Shown: positions 55,946-64,000 of the stretch, one piece after another | How the letters are laid out: each line of letters starts with the position of its first letter | Numbering within the stretch: the stretch's first letter is position 1 | Source: SHZI01 sp964417725 | Lineage (GTDB): Bacteria; Pseudomonadota; Gammaproteobacteria; Steroidobacterales; GCA-2729495 | Direction of reading: 5' to 3' | NCBI GenBank assembly: GCA_964417725.1 | Contig: CAYQIV010000015.1 | Location: 10,096-74,095, forward strand | DNA length: 64,000 bases | Translations under genes and position numbers: made by a program | The notes under the pieces: model-generated | Told to the model about the DNA's origin: nothing | Database searches by the model: none | What the model saw: only the letters and a program-made list of their open reading frames with translations

Positions 55946-57580
55946 ATGGCTGACACACTGCGCATCGCGACCGCCCAGCAGGACCACATCGTCGGCGACG
56001 TGGCCGCCAATGCCGCACGGATCGTCGACACGCTGCGCGAGGTGCGCGCCGGCGATGTCGCCGACCTCGTCATCTTCCCTGAGCTGGCACTGTCCGGCTA
56101 TCCGCCCGAAGACCTGCTGTTCCACGCCGGCCTGCGCCGCCAGGTCGCTGCGGGGCTGGCCCGCGCCGGCGCCGAGACCGGTGGCATCGCGGCGCTGATC
56201 GGCTACCCGGAATACGCCGACGGCCATATCCACAATGCCGCGGCCCTGTTCGTCGATGGCCGGCAGGTCGCCAACTACCGCAAGCGCTGCCTGCCCAACT
56301 ATGGCGTCTTCGACGAGCGGCGCTATTTCACGCCCGGTGATGGTGGCGTGGTCGTCGACTTCCGCGGCGTGCCGCTCGGCATCGCCATCTGCGAAGACAT
56401 CTGGGTGCCCGAATACTGCCGGATGGCGGCCGATGCCGGCACGCGCCTCCTGCTGGTCGCCAACGGTTCGCCCTACGAGATCGGCAAGCAGCGCAAACGC
56501 GAGGCAGTGGTCGCGGCGCGCGCCCGCGAGAACCGCCTGCCGATCGTCTATGCCAACCGGGTCGGTGCCCAGGACGAACTGGTCTTCGACGGCGGCTCGT
56601 GTGCGGTGGACGGCGAGGGCCACACCTTCATGCGTGGCCCGGGGTTCAGCCCCGCGCTGCCCGTCGCCACCTTCCGCATCGCCGACGGCGTGCCGGTGCC
56701 GGTGCCCGGTCCGTGCTCACCGCTGCGTGACGACGTGGCCTGCATCTGGGATGCGCTGGTCAGCGGCGTGCGCGACTACGTGGAAAAGAACGGCTTTCCG
56801 GGCGTCGTGCTCGGCCTGTCCGGCGGCATCGACTCGGCGCTGACTTTGGCCATCGCCGTCGACGCGCTCGGCCCTGCTCGCGTCCAGGCGGTGATGATGC
56901 CCTACCACCATACCGCCGCCATCAGCATCGAGGACGCCGAAGCCCAGGCGCGCGGGCTCGGCGTCGACTACAGGGTGATCCCGATCGCGCCGCTGGTCGA
57001 GGCGGCGCAGGCGGCGCTGGCCCCGCTTTTCGCCGGTCTGCCCGAGGACGCCACCGAGGAGAACCTCCAGTCGCGGGCCCGCGGCATCCTGCTCATGGCG
57101 ATCTCCAACAAGACCGGCCGCATGGTGCTGGCGACGGGCAACAAGAGCGAGATGGCGGTCGGCTACGCGACGCTCTATGGCGACATGGCCGGCGGTTTTG
57201 CACCGATTCGCGACTGCACCAAGACGCTGGTCTACCAGCTCGCGCACCACCGCAACGCCATGGGCCAGGTGATCCCCGAGCGCGTCATCCGCCGTGCACC
57301 GAGTGCCGAACTGCGCCCCGGCCAGAAGGACAGCGACTCGCTGCCGCCCTACGAGGTGCTGGATCCGATCCTCGACGCGCTGATCCTCGAGAACCGTTCG
57401 GTCGAGGAGATCGCGGCGCGCGGTTTCGACGCGCAAACGGTGGCCCAGGTGCTGGAGATGGTGCGCCGCGCCGAGTACAAGCGCCGCCAGGCGCCGCCGG
57501 GCGTGCGCATCTCCGGGCGTGCCTTCGGCCGCGACTGGCGTTATCCGATCACCTCGGGGTATCGCCACCTCGCGCCCTGA
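55946..57580 (+). CDS. nadE: Glutamine-hydrolysing NAD+ synthase
   Basis: The 544-residue protein fuses an N-terminal nitrilase-type glutaminase with a C-terminal synthetase. The glutaminase triad is visible as Glu in FPELALSGYPPEDLL, Lys in NYRKRCLPNYGVFDERRYF and Cys in GIAICEDIWVP. The synthetase has the PP-loop GLSGGIDSALTLAI. It amidates deamido-NAD+ to NAD+. It is 45 nt after sucD and convergent with bamD. This intact nitrilase domain is a useful contrast to the Cys-less protein at 18217-19359. Confidence 0.97.
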   Translation: MADTLRIATAQQDHIVGDVAANAARIVDTLREVRAGDVADLVIFPELALSGYPPEDLLFHAGLRRQVAAGLARAGAETGGIAALIGYPEYADGHIHNAAALFVDGRQVANYRKRCLPNYGVFDERRYFTPGDGGVVVDFRGVPLGIAICEDIWVPEYCRMAADAGTRLLLVANGSPYEIGKQRKREAVVAARARENRLPIVYANRVGAQDELVFDGGSCAVDGEGHTFMRGPGFSPALPVATFRIADGVPVPVPGPCSPLRDDVACIWDALVSGVRDYVEKNGFPGVVLGLSGGIDSALTLAIAVDALGPARVQAVMMPYHHTAAISIEDAEAQARGLGVDYRVIPIAPLVEAAQAALAPLFAGLPEDATEENLQSRARGILLMAISNKTGRMVLATGNKSEMAVGYATLYGDMAGGFAPIRDCTKTLVYQLAHHRNAMGQVIPERVIRRAPSAELRPGQKDSDSLPPYEVLDPILDALILENRSVEEIAARGFDAQTVAQVLEMVRRAEYKRRQAPPGVRISGRAFGRDWRYPITSGYRHLAP

Positions 57581-57620
57581 GCCGTCCCACCGGCACCGGG
57601 CATCGCCCCGCTGCGGGGTC

Positions 57621-58409
57621 TCACCAGAAGCGATACCAGGGCGTTGCCACGGGCTCGGGCGCCTCGGCCAGCGTCGGGTGGTTGGCGGCCAGCACCCGGC
57701 GGGCATCGGCGGCGAGGTCCATCATGCCGAGCCGCTCGTAGGCCTCGACCATGATGACCAGTGCCTCGCCGACCGCCGGGGCCCCGTCGTAGGTCTCGAT
57801 GACGTGCTGCGCGCGGTTGACTGCCGCCAGCCAGGCGCCGCGCTTCATGTAGTAGTCGGCGACGTGGATTTCGTGGGCGGCCAGCCGGTTGCGCAGGAAG
57901 ATCATGCGCTGGCGGGCATCGGCGGCGTATTCGCTGGTGGGAAAGCGCTGCACCAGCTGGGCGAAGACCGAGAAGGACTGCTGCAGGTCGCGGGGCGGCC
58001 GCCGGGCGAGGTCGACGTTGAACCAGCGGTGGTACCAGCTGTGCTCGCCGGAAAAATAGGCCATGCCGCGCATGTACATGGCGTAGTCGACGCGCGGGTG
58101 GCGCGGATTCTCGCGCTCGAACTGCGTCGCCGCATCGACGGCCGCCTCGATCTGGCGGTCCTTGTAGTAGCAGTAGATCAGGTCGAGCTGGCCCTGCTTG
58201 GCCTGGTTGCTGAAGGGGAAGCGTGCCTCGAGCATCTCGAAATACGCGATCGCGTTGGCGTAGTTGCCGGAATTCATCGAGCGTGTGGCGCGTTCATGGA
58301 GCACGTCGGCGCCCGAGCGTTCGTCGCGTTCCTTCTTGTTGCCGGCGCAGCCCGCGATGCCGAGGGTGACGAGCAGGCAGGCGAGGAGCAGGCGATGCGG
58401 CAGTGTCAT
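57621..58409 (-). CDS. bamD: Outer membrane protein assembly factor BamD
   Basis: The 262-residue lipoprotein has a signal peptide with lipobox IAGC (Cys21) and TPR-like helices. Its motifs include ATRSMNSGNYANAIAYFEMLEARFPFS and the family sequence SEYAADARQRMIFLRNRLAAHEIHVADYYMKRGAW. BamD is an essential part of the BAM complex with BamA. It diverges from rluD, the same layout as in E. coli. Confidence 0.96.
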   Translation of the reverse strand: MTLPHRLLLACLLVTLGIAGCAGNKKERDERSGADVLHERATRSMNSGNYANAIAYFEMLEARFPFSNQAKQGQLDLIYCYYKDRQIEAAVDAATQFERENPRHPRVDYAMYMRGMAYFSGEHSWYHRWFNVDLARRPPRDLQQSFSVFAQLVQRFPTSEYAADARQRMIFLRNRLAAHEIHVADYYMKRGAWLAAVNRAQHVIETYDGAPAVGEALVIMVEAYERLGMMDLAADARRVLAANHPTLAEAPEPVATPWYRFW

Positions 58410-58538
58410 GCGGCGGGACGATCGCTGTTTCAGGGGGCAGGGCCCGGAATGTGGCCGGCTGTCGCCGGCGCCGCGGAGAGTATACCCTGACGGCCCGCCG
58501 CCCGGGGCGGCAGCGCCCCGCGGCACACGTGCAGGCCC

Positions 58539-59546
58539 ATGGACAACGACACGCGCGAACTCGTCATTCCCGGCAACCTCGATGGCCGCCGTCTCGACCA
58601 GGCGCTGTGCACGTTGCTGCCGGACCATTCGCGCAGCCGCATCAAGCAGTGGATCCTCGACGGCTGCGTGGCGCTCGATGGCGGCGCGGCCGAGCCGCGC
58701 ACCCGCGTGGCGCAGGGGCAGGCCGTCACCATCCGCCACCTGCCCGTGCCGGAAGACGAGGCGGCACCGGCACGTGCCGAGCCGCTGCCGCTCGCGATCG
58801 TCCACGAAGACGCACACCTCATCATCATCGACAAGCCAGCCGGCCTCGTCGTCCATCCGGGCGCCGGCAACCGCAGCGGCACGCTGGAGAACGGCCTGCT
58901 CGCGCATGATCCACGGCTCGCCGAACTGCCGCGCAGCGGCCTCATCCACCGGCTCGACAAGGACACCAGCGGGCTGCTGGTCGTGGCGCGCACGCCGGCC
59001 GCACACACCGCACTGGTGCGTGACCTCGAGGCGCGGCAGATCACGCGCGAGTACCGCGCCGTGTGTGTCGGGCGCATGACGGCGGGCGGCACGGTCGATG
59101 CGCCGATCTCCCGCCATCCGTCCCAGCGCACCCGCATGGCCATCGTCACCGGCGGCCGGCCCGCCGTGACCCACTACCGGGTGCTGGCGCGCTTCGCCCA
59201 CCACACGCTGGTGGCGGTGCGCCTCGAGACCGGCCGCACCCACCAGATCCGTGTGCACATGGCCCACGTGCGCCACCCGCTGCTCGGTGACCCGGCCTAT
59301 GGCGGCCGGCTGATCATCCCGGCGGGATCGAGTGCGGTGCTCGCCGACGCGCTGCGCGCCATGCGCCGCCAGGCACTGCATGCCAGCCGGCTCATGCTCC
59401 GGCACCCGGTCAGCGGTGCCGCGCTGGATTTCACGGCCGCACTGCCGGGCGATTTCCTGCGCCTGCTGGTGGTCCTGTCGGGCGGCGAGGCGGCGGCGGC
59501 GCAGCATGCCGAGGCACCATGGCCGGACACCCCGCCGCGGCGCTGA
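58539..59546 (+). CDS. rluD: 23S rRNA pseudouridine(1911/1915/1917) synthase RluD
   Basis: The 335-residue enzyme has an N-terminal S4 domain (LDQALCTLLPDHSRSRIKQWI) and the RluA-family active site HRLDKDTSGLLVVAR with the catalytic Asp. The C terminus has LETGRTHQIRVHMAHVRHPLLGDPAYGG. It modifies helix 69 of 23S rRNA. Its 3' end overlaps pgeF by 28 nt. A TATACC/TATACT dyad at 58479-58486 could serve both bamD and rluD as -10, but no good -35 is seen. Confidence 0.96.
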   Translation: MDNDTRELVIPGNLDGRRLDQALCTLLPDHSRSRIKQWILDGCVALDGGAAEPRTRVAQGQAVTIRHLPVPEDEAAPARAEPLPLAIVHEDAHLIIIDKPAGLVVHPGAGNRSGTLENGLLAHDPRLAELPRSGLIHRLDKDTSGLLVVARTPAAHTALVRDLEARQITREYRAVCVGRMTAGGTVDAPISRHPSQRTRMAIVTGGRPAVTHYRVLARFAHHTLVAVRLETGRTHQIRVHMAHVRHPLLGDPAYGGRLIIPAGSSAVLADALRAMRRQALHASRLMLRHPVSGAALDFTAALPGDFLRLLVVLSGGEAAAAQHAEAPWPDTPPRR

Positions 59547-60286
59547 TCCACCCCGACTGGCCGGCACCGCCGACCGTGCGGGCGGTGGCCACCACACGCA
59601 TCGGCGGCTGCAGTCGCGGGCCATGGGCGGGGCTCAACCTCGGTGACCATGTCGGCGATGACCCGGCCCACGTCGCCGACAACCGCGCCCGGCTGGTTGC
59701 GCAGTTGGCCCTGCCCACGCCGCCGGTGTGGTTGCGCCAGGTGCATGGCACAGCGGTGGTCCGGCTGCCGGCCGCCGTGGGCACCGCCCCCGAGGCCGAT
59801 GCGGCGGTGGCGGGCGTGCCCGGCGTGGTCTGCGCGGTGCTCAGCGCGGACTGCCTGCCGGTCCTCCTCTGCGACCGCGCCGGCCGCCAGGTCGCCGCGG
59901 TCCATGCCGGCTGGCGGGGCCTCGCCGCCGGCGTCATCGAGGCCGCCATCCGGCAACTGGCCGCCGGGGGCGCCCAGCCTGCCGAACTGCTCGCCTGGCT
60001 CGGCCCGGCGATCGGCGTGGCGGCCTACGAGGTGGGTGACGAGGTGCGCGCGGCCTTCCTCGCCGCCGACCCCGGGGCCGGCGCGGCCTTCCGGCGCCGG
60101 CCCGGCGCCGGGCGCTGGTCGCTCGACCTGTGCGCGGCGGCGCGCCTGCGCCTCGCCGCGGCCGGCGTCGCCGCGGTCTTCGGCGGCCGCCATTGCACCC
60201 ATGCGGATGCCCGGCGCTTCTATTCCCACCGCCGCGACGCGCCGTGCGGCCGCCAGGCCAGCCTGATCTGGCTGGCCCCGGCGTGA
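59519..60286 (+). CDS. pgeF: Polyphenol oxidase family protein PgeF (YfiH)
   Basis: The 255-residue protein of the multicopper-oxidase-like DUF152 family has the metal-site motifs QVHGTAVV, SADCLPVLLCD and AAVHAGWRGLAAGVIE. PgeF has been linked to peptidoglycan editing by removal of wrongly incorporated L-Ser precursors, and relatives act on purine nucleosides. It overlaps rluD and precedes clpB, as in E. coli. Confidence 0.93.
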   Translation: MAGHPAAALIHPDWPAPPTVRAVATTRIGGCSRGPWAGLNLGDHVGDDPAHVADNRARLVAQLALPTPPVWLRQVHGTAVVRLPAAVGTAPEADAAVAGVPGVVCAVLSADCLPVLLCDRAGRQVAAVHAGWRGLAAGVIEAAIRQLAAGGAQPAELLAWLGPAIGVAAYEVGDEVRAAFLAADPGAGAAFRRRPGAGRWSLDLCAAARLRLAAAGVAAVFGGRHCTHADARRFYSHRRDAPCGRQASLIWLAPA

Positions 60287-60318
60287 CCGTCCGGTACCGG
60301 GTGTCGGAACGCCGGTCG

Positions 60319-60346
60319 TTGAAAAGCACCGCGCCCGGCCCCATTT
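60319..60346 (+). promoter_or_regulatory. Sigma-32 heat-shock promoter of clpB
   Basis: TTGAAA (60319-60324) and CCCCATTT (60339-60346) are separated by 14 nt, matching the sigma-32 consensus CTTGAAA-N11-16-CCCCATNT. Transcription would start about 30 nt before the clpB start. It lies right after the pgeF stop. Confidence 0.85.
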
Positions 60347-60380
60347 CGGTTGCAGCCACCAGACACAGGGAGTCGTGCCG

Positions 60381-62987
60381 ATGCGCATGGAAAAACTGAC
60401 CGCGAAGCTGCAGCAGGCGCTGCAGGATGCGCAGTCGCTCGCCGTCGGTCGCGACCATCCGGTCATCGAGCCGGTGCACCTGCTCGTCGCGCTGCTCGAC
60501 CAGCGTGGCGGCACCGTGCGCCACCTGCTCGGCAAGGCCGGCGTCAACCTCAACCTGCTGCGCTCGCGGCTCGGCGAGGCCCTCGACCAGTTGCCGCAGG
60601 TCGAGGGCACGGGTGGCGACGTCATGCTGTCGAACGACCTCGTCCGCGTGCTCAACCTCGCCGACAAGCTGGCGCAGAAGCGCGGCGACCAGTACATCTC
60701 CAGCGAACTGGCCGTGCTCGCCGCCTGCGAGGACAAGGGCGCCACCGGCCGGATCCTCGCCGACGCCGGCGTGGTGCGCGGCGCGGTCGAGAAGGCCATC
60801 GACGAAGTGCGCGGCGGCGAGGCGGTGCGCGACCCCAATGCCGAGGACAACCGCCAGGCGCTGGAGAAATACACCATCGACCTCACCGAACGTGCCGAGC
60901 AGGGCAAGCTCGACCCGATCGTCGGCCGCGACGAGGAGATCCGCCGCACCATCCAGATCCTGCAGCGCCGGACCAAGAACAACCCGGTGCTGATCGGCGA
61001 GCCCGGCGTCGGCAAGACGGCGATCGTCGAAGGCATGGCCCAGCGCATCGTCAATGGCGAGGTGCCGGAAAGCCTCAAGCACAAGCGCATCCTCGCCCTC
61101 GATCTCGGCGCGCTGATCGCCGGCGCCAAGTTCCGCGGCGAATTCGAGGAGCGCCTCAAGGCGGTCCTCAACGACCTGGCGAAGCAGGAAGGTCAGGTGA
61201 TCCTCTTCATCGACGAACTGCACACCATGGTCGGTGCCGGCAAGGCCGAGGGCGCCATGGATGCCGGCAACATGCTCAAGCCCGCGCTGGCGCGCGGCGA
61301 GCTTCACTGTGTCGGCGCGACGACGCTCGACGAATACCGTCAGTACGTCGAGAAGGACGCGGCGCTCGAACGGCGTTTCCAGAAGGTGCTGGTCAACGAG
61401 CCGGACGTCGAGAACACGATCGCCATCCTGCGCGGCCTCAAGGAGCGCTACGAGGTCCACCACGGCGTCGACATCACCGACCCGGCGATCGTCGCCGCGG
61501 CGACGCTTTCGCACCGCTACATCAGCGACCGGCAGCTGCCCGACAAGGCCATCGACCTGATCGACGAAGCGGCATCGCGCATCCGCATGGAAATCGACTC
61601 GAAGCCCGAGGCGATGGACCGCCTCGACCGGCGCATCATCCAGCTCAAGATCGAGCGCGAGGCGCTGCGCAAGGAATCCGACGAGGCCTCGCGCAAGCGC
61701 CTGGCCGACATCGAGGCGCAGCTCGGCACGCTGGAGAAGGAGTATGCCGACCTCGACGAGGTGTGGCGCGCCGAGAAGGCCGCGGTGCAGGGCACGACGC
61801 ACGTCAAGGAAGAGCTCGAGCGGGCCCGCGGCGAACTCGAGACGGCGCGCCGCGCCCAGGACCTGGCGCGCATGTCGGAACTGCAGTACGGCCGCATCCC
61901 GGAACTCGAGAAACGCCTCGCCGAGGCTGCAGCCGGCGAGAAGAGCGACACCCGCCTGTTGCGCAACCGCGTCACCGAGGAAGAAGTCGCCGAGGTCGTG
62001 TCGCGCTGGACGGGCATCCCCGTGGCCAAGATGCTCGAGGGCGAGAAGGACAAGCTGCTGCGCATGGAGGAGTCGATCCGCGAGCGCCTCGTCGGCCAGC
62101 ACGAGGCGGTGGCGACCGTCGCCAACGCCATCCGCCGCTCGCGCGCCGGGTTGTCGGACCCGAACCGGCCGAGCGGTTCGTTCCTGTTCCTCGGCCCGAC
62201 CGGGGTCGGCAAGACCGAGCTGACGCGCGCGCTCGCCGCCTTCCTCTTCGACACCGAAGAGGCGATGGTGCGCATCGACATGTCCGAGTTCATGGAAAAG
62301 CATTCGGTGGCGCGGCTCATCGGCGCCCCGCCGGGCTATGTCGGCTACGAGGAGGGTGGCTACCTGACCGAGGCGGTGCGGCGCAAGCCCTACTCGGTGG
62401 TGCTGCTCGACGAGGTCGAGAAGGCCCACCCGGACGTCTTCAACGTCCTGCTCCAGGTGCTCGACGACGGCCGCCTGACCGACGGGCACGGGCGCACCGT
62501 CGACTTCCGCAACACCATCATCGTCATGACCTCGAACCTCGGTTCGCAGCGCATCCAGGGCATGGCCGGCGAGGAGAACTACGCGGCGATGAAACGTGCC
62601 GTGATGGAGGTCGTCAGCGACCATTTCCGCCCCGAGTTCATCAACCGCATCGACGACATCGTGGTCTTCCACCCGCTGTCGCGCACCGAGTTGCGCGAGA
62701 TCGTCGCCATCCAGTTGCGCTACCTGTCGCAGCGCCTCGCCGGACGCGACATGCGCTTCACCGTCAGCGAGGCGGCGCTCGACCGGCTCGCCGAGGCGGG
62801 CTACGACCCGGTCTACGGCGCGCGGCCGCTCAAGCGCTTCCTCCAGCACCAGCTCGAGAGCCGGATCGCGCGCGCCCTGATCGCGGGCGAGGCGGGCGAG
62901 GGCGCGACTTTGCGCGTCGACGCCGCCGGCGACCAGCTGACGGTGGCGGTCGAGGCGGCGCGCAGCGCCGAGCCGGTCGGCGCCTGA
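60381..62987 (+). CDS. clpB: ATP-dependent disaggregase ClpB
   Basis: The protein (868 aa) has an N-terminal Clp repeat domain (about 1-145), AAA-1 with GEPGVGKTA and a long coiled-coil M domain (about 400-530). AAA-2 follows with GPTGVGKTE, the pore-loop GYVGYEEGG and the C-terminal sensor-2 region YDPVYGARPLKRFLQ. ClpB rescues aggregated proteins with DnaK. The ATG at 60381 has GGGAG eight bases upstream; an in-frame GTG at 60375 is less likely. Confidence 0.98.
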   Translation: MRMEKLTAKLQQALQDAQSLAVGRDHPVIEPVHLLVALLDQRGGTVRHLLGKAGVNLNLLRSRLGEALDQLPQVEGTGGDVMLSNDLVRVLNLADKLAQKRGDQYISSELAVLAACEDKGATGRILADAGVVRGAVEKAIDEVRGGEAVRDPNAEDNRQALEKYTIDLTERAEQGKLDPIVGRDEEIRRTIQILQRRTKNNPVLIGEPGVGKTAIVEGMAQRIVNGEVPESLKHKRILALDLGALIAGAKFRGEFEERLKAVLNDLAKQEGQVILFIDELHTMVGAGKAEGAMDAGNMLKPALARGELHCVGATTLDEYRQYVEKDAALERRFQKVLVNEPDVENTIAILRGLKERYEVHHGVDITDPAIVAAATLSHRYISDRQLPDKAIDLIDEAASRIRMEIDSKPEAMDRLDRRIIQLKIEREALRKESDEASRKRLADIEAQLGTLEKEYADLDEVWRAEKAAVQGTTHVKEELERARGELETARRAQDLARMSELQYGRIPELEKRLAEAAAGEKSDTRLLRNRVTEEEVAEVVSRWTGIPVAKMLEGEKDKLLRMEESIRERLVGQHEAVATVANAIRRSRAGLSDPNRPSGSFLFLGPTGVGKTELTRALAAFLFDTEEAMVRIDMSEFMEKHSVARLIGAPPGYVGYEEGGYLTEAVRRKPYSVVLLDEVEKAHPDVFNVLLQVLDDGRLTDGHGRTVDFRNTIIVMTSNLGSQRIQGMAGEENYAAMKRAVMEVVSDHFRPEFINRIDDIVVFHPLSRTELREIVAIQLRYLSQRLAGRDMRFTVSEAALDRLAEAGYDPVYGARPLKRFLQHQLESRIARALIAGEAGEGATLRVDAAGDQLTVAVEAARSAEPVGA

Positions 62988-63093
62988 GGTTGCCCGACAC
63001 ACCTTCGTCGGGAGGCCGGCACCGACTCGCGTGGGGCCTGGTCCACGCCTTGCACTCCTTGCCCGGCGGATGGAAGGAATCCAGGAGACCGAC

Positions 63094-63672
63094 ATGACAC
63101 GCACTNNNNNNNNNNGCATCGCATCGCAACTCGTGGCGCTCGCGGCGCTCTCGCTCGCGCTCGCCCCCACCCCCGCGTCCGCCCAGCCGGTGGAGCGGAT
63201 CGACGGCCTGCTGGTCGACAGCGCGGCGCTGGTCGCCGGCTTCGACTCGGCCTTCCTCGACGTCCGGCTCAGCGGCCGGACGGCCGAGCTCGAGCTGGTC
63301 GACTTCGCGCGCATCGCGCGCGACGAGGGGGAGCGCGCCCTGCGCAACCTGCTCGGCGGCCTCGAGCTCGGCCGCGTCAGCATCGGCAACGGCCTCGGCC
63401 GGCCGATCGCCATCGTCCAGGAGACGCGCGTGGAGGGGCTGCGCCGGCTCCTCTTGGTCGTGCCGCGCGACCTCGGCACCCGCGAGGCATTCCGCGCCTC
63501 GCGCAGCGTCGACTACCCCTATCTGGTGATCGACGCGACGGTCGACGCCGAGGGCTACGGCGTCGGTGAGCTCTACCCGGCGGCGCGCCTCGACGTCTCG
63601 CCCGACGGCAAGCTCAGCTACCGGAGCCTGACGCCGCTGCCGATGCGCATTCTCGGGCTCGAGGCCTCCTGA
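63094..63672 (+). CDS. Uncharacterised exported protein (interrupted by N run)
   Basis: AGGAG lies six to seven bases before an ATG at 63094 (MTRT), then ten N follow at 63106-63115. If the gap is truly 10 bases the frame continues for 192 residues, with a signal-peptide core SQLVALAALSLALAPTPASA. The mature part includes GLLVDSAALVAGFDSAFLDVRLSG and DYPYLVIDATVDAEGYGVGELYPAARLDVS. I do not recognise the family. The fit of start, signal peptide and frame across the gap suggests one gene, but a mis-join cannot be excluded. Confidence 0.5.
   Translation: MTRTXXXXIASQLVALAALSLALAPTPASAQPVERIDGLLVDSAALVAGFDSAFLDVRLSGRTAELELVDFARIARDEGERALRNLLGGLELGRVSIGNGLGRPIAIVQETRVEGLRRLLLVVPRDLGTREAFRASRSVDYPYLVIDATVDAEGYGVGELYPAARLDVSPDGKLSYRSLTPLPMRILGLEAS
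63106..63115. other. Assembly gap (10 N)
   Basis: Ten consecutive undetermined bases lie within the N-terminal coding part of an exported protein. A fixed run of ten N often marks a scaffold join of unknown length, so the order of sequence after 63115 relative to clpB is not assured. Confidence 0.99.
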
Positions 63673-63695
63673 TCCGGCGTGCGTAGAATCGCGGC

Positions 63696-64000
63696 GTGTC
63701 CGCACCCCTCGCTCGGCTGGAGAGCCTGAAGCTCGAGTTCGGTCCGGAGGCGGCGCGCGAGCGCCGCCTCCTGATCGAGCGCCTGGATCGCGCCGACCTC
63801 GCGCGCGCGCGCGAAGTCGAACGCCTGCACGAGGCGCTCTGCTTCGCCCGTGCCTACCCCGACGACGCCGAGGTCGAGCGCGTCGCCGAGCGTGCCCTGG
63901 CCCGATTCGCGTCGCGGCGCGACCTCGTCCGGCTCGCCGGTGCCCTGGTCAACAGCGGTATCGCCGGCTCCGACACCCGCTACCCGTTCTTCGCGCCGAG
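63696..64000 (+). CDS. Uncharacterised protein, 3' truncated by window end
   Basis: A frame opens at a GTG (63696) and stays open for 101 codons to the window end. It encodes helical sequence with paired Arg/Glu residues. Noticeable segments are LHEALCFARAYPDDAEV and VNSGIAGSDTRYPFF. They resemble, from memory, a conserved proteobacterial protein of unknown function, but I cannot name a family. A TAGAAT at 63684-63689 lies six bases before the GTG and may be a -10 element of a leaderless message. Confidence 0.6.
   Translation, partial: MSAPLARLESLKLEFGPEAARERRLLIERLDRADLARAREVERLHEALCFARAYPDDAEVERVAERALARFASRRDLVRLAGALVNSGIAGSDTRYPFFAP

Noticed and set aside
59934..63479. Antisense open frame of 1181 codons opposite clpB and across the N run.
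   Set aside because: It is a high-GC shadow of clpB in the opposite strand, crosses undetermined bases and has low-complexity Asp/Arg/Val-rich sequence without recognisable domains.

Overview
This window reads as a contiguous piece of core chromosome from a high-GC member of the Gammaproteobacteria, probably a draft or metagenome assembly because a run of ten N sits at 63106-63115. The gammaproteobacterial placement rests on gene order. It shows rpoN-hpf-rapZ next to lptBAC-kdsCD-ibaG-murA, petABC-sspAB, the diaA/gmhA-yraN-lpoA-rsmI group, rnpB, a complete mraZ-to-lpxC division and wall cluster followed by dciA-M23-secA, then pilABCD-coaE-zapD, and bamD-rluD-pgeF-clpB. Several of these runs match the order I recall for Pseudomonas. 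I cannot name a genus from the sequence.

Layout. 1-1173: 3' part of a patatin-like lipase. 1184-8926 (minus): mgtE, rapZ, hpf, rpoN, then lptB, lptA, lptC, kdsC and kdsD (LPS transport and Kdo synthesis). 9064-10596 (plus): ibaG and murA. 10795-14634: the cytochrome bc1 operon petABC, then sspA and sspB. 14666-17170 (minus): gmhA/diaA, yraN and a short lpoA, with rsmI divergent at 17183. 18217-19359: a Tat-exported nitrilase-superfamily protein that seems to lack the catalytic Cys. 19421-19774: RNase P RNA. 19984-20827: a YciI-like protein and a small membrane protein. 21032-39807: the dcw cluster (mraZ, rsmH, ftsL, ftsI, murE, murF, mraY, murD, ftsW, murG, murC, murB, ddl, ftsQ, ftsA, ftsZ, lpxC), with nearly every junction overlapping by 1-8 nt. 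39820-44223: dciA (minus), an M23 peptidase, secA and a mutT-like gene. 44211-53639 (minus): zapD, coaE and the type IV pilus set pilD, pilC, pilB, pilA, pilR and pilS. 53820-57580: sucC, sucD and nadE. 57621-62987: bamD (minus), then rluD, pgeF and clpB. 63094-64000: an exported protein interrupted by the N run, and a gene that runs off the end.

Regulatory sites visible by eye include a sigma-54 type promoter before pilA (rpoN and pilSR are in the same window), a sigma-32 type promoter before clpB, a sigma-70 promoter plus three 10-bp-phased MraZ boxes before mraZ, promoters for rnpB, mgtE, ibaG, petA, lpxC and sucC, and a clear intrinsic terminator after pilA.

Most of the window is conserved housekeeping DNA, and I do not see a novel multigene system. 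The items most worth a second look are the Cys-less nitrilase homologue, the missing ptsN and npr genes in the rpoN/rapZ neighbourhood, the short LpoA, a minimal P3 helix in RNase P RNA, and the N-interrupted end. No intergenic stretch exceeds 300 bases. No tRNA, rRNA operon, insertion sequence, prophage or CRISPR array was recognised.
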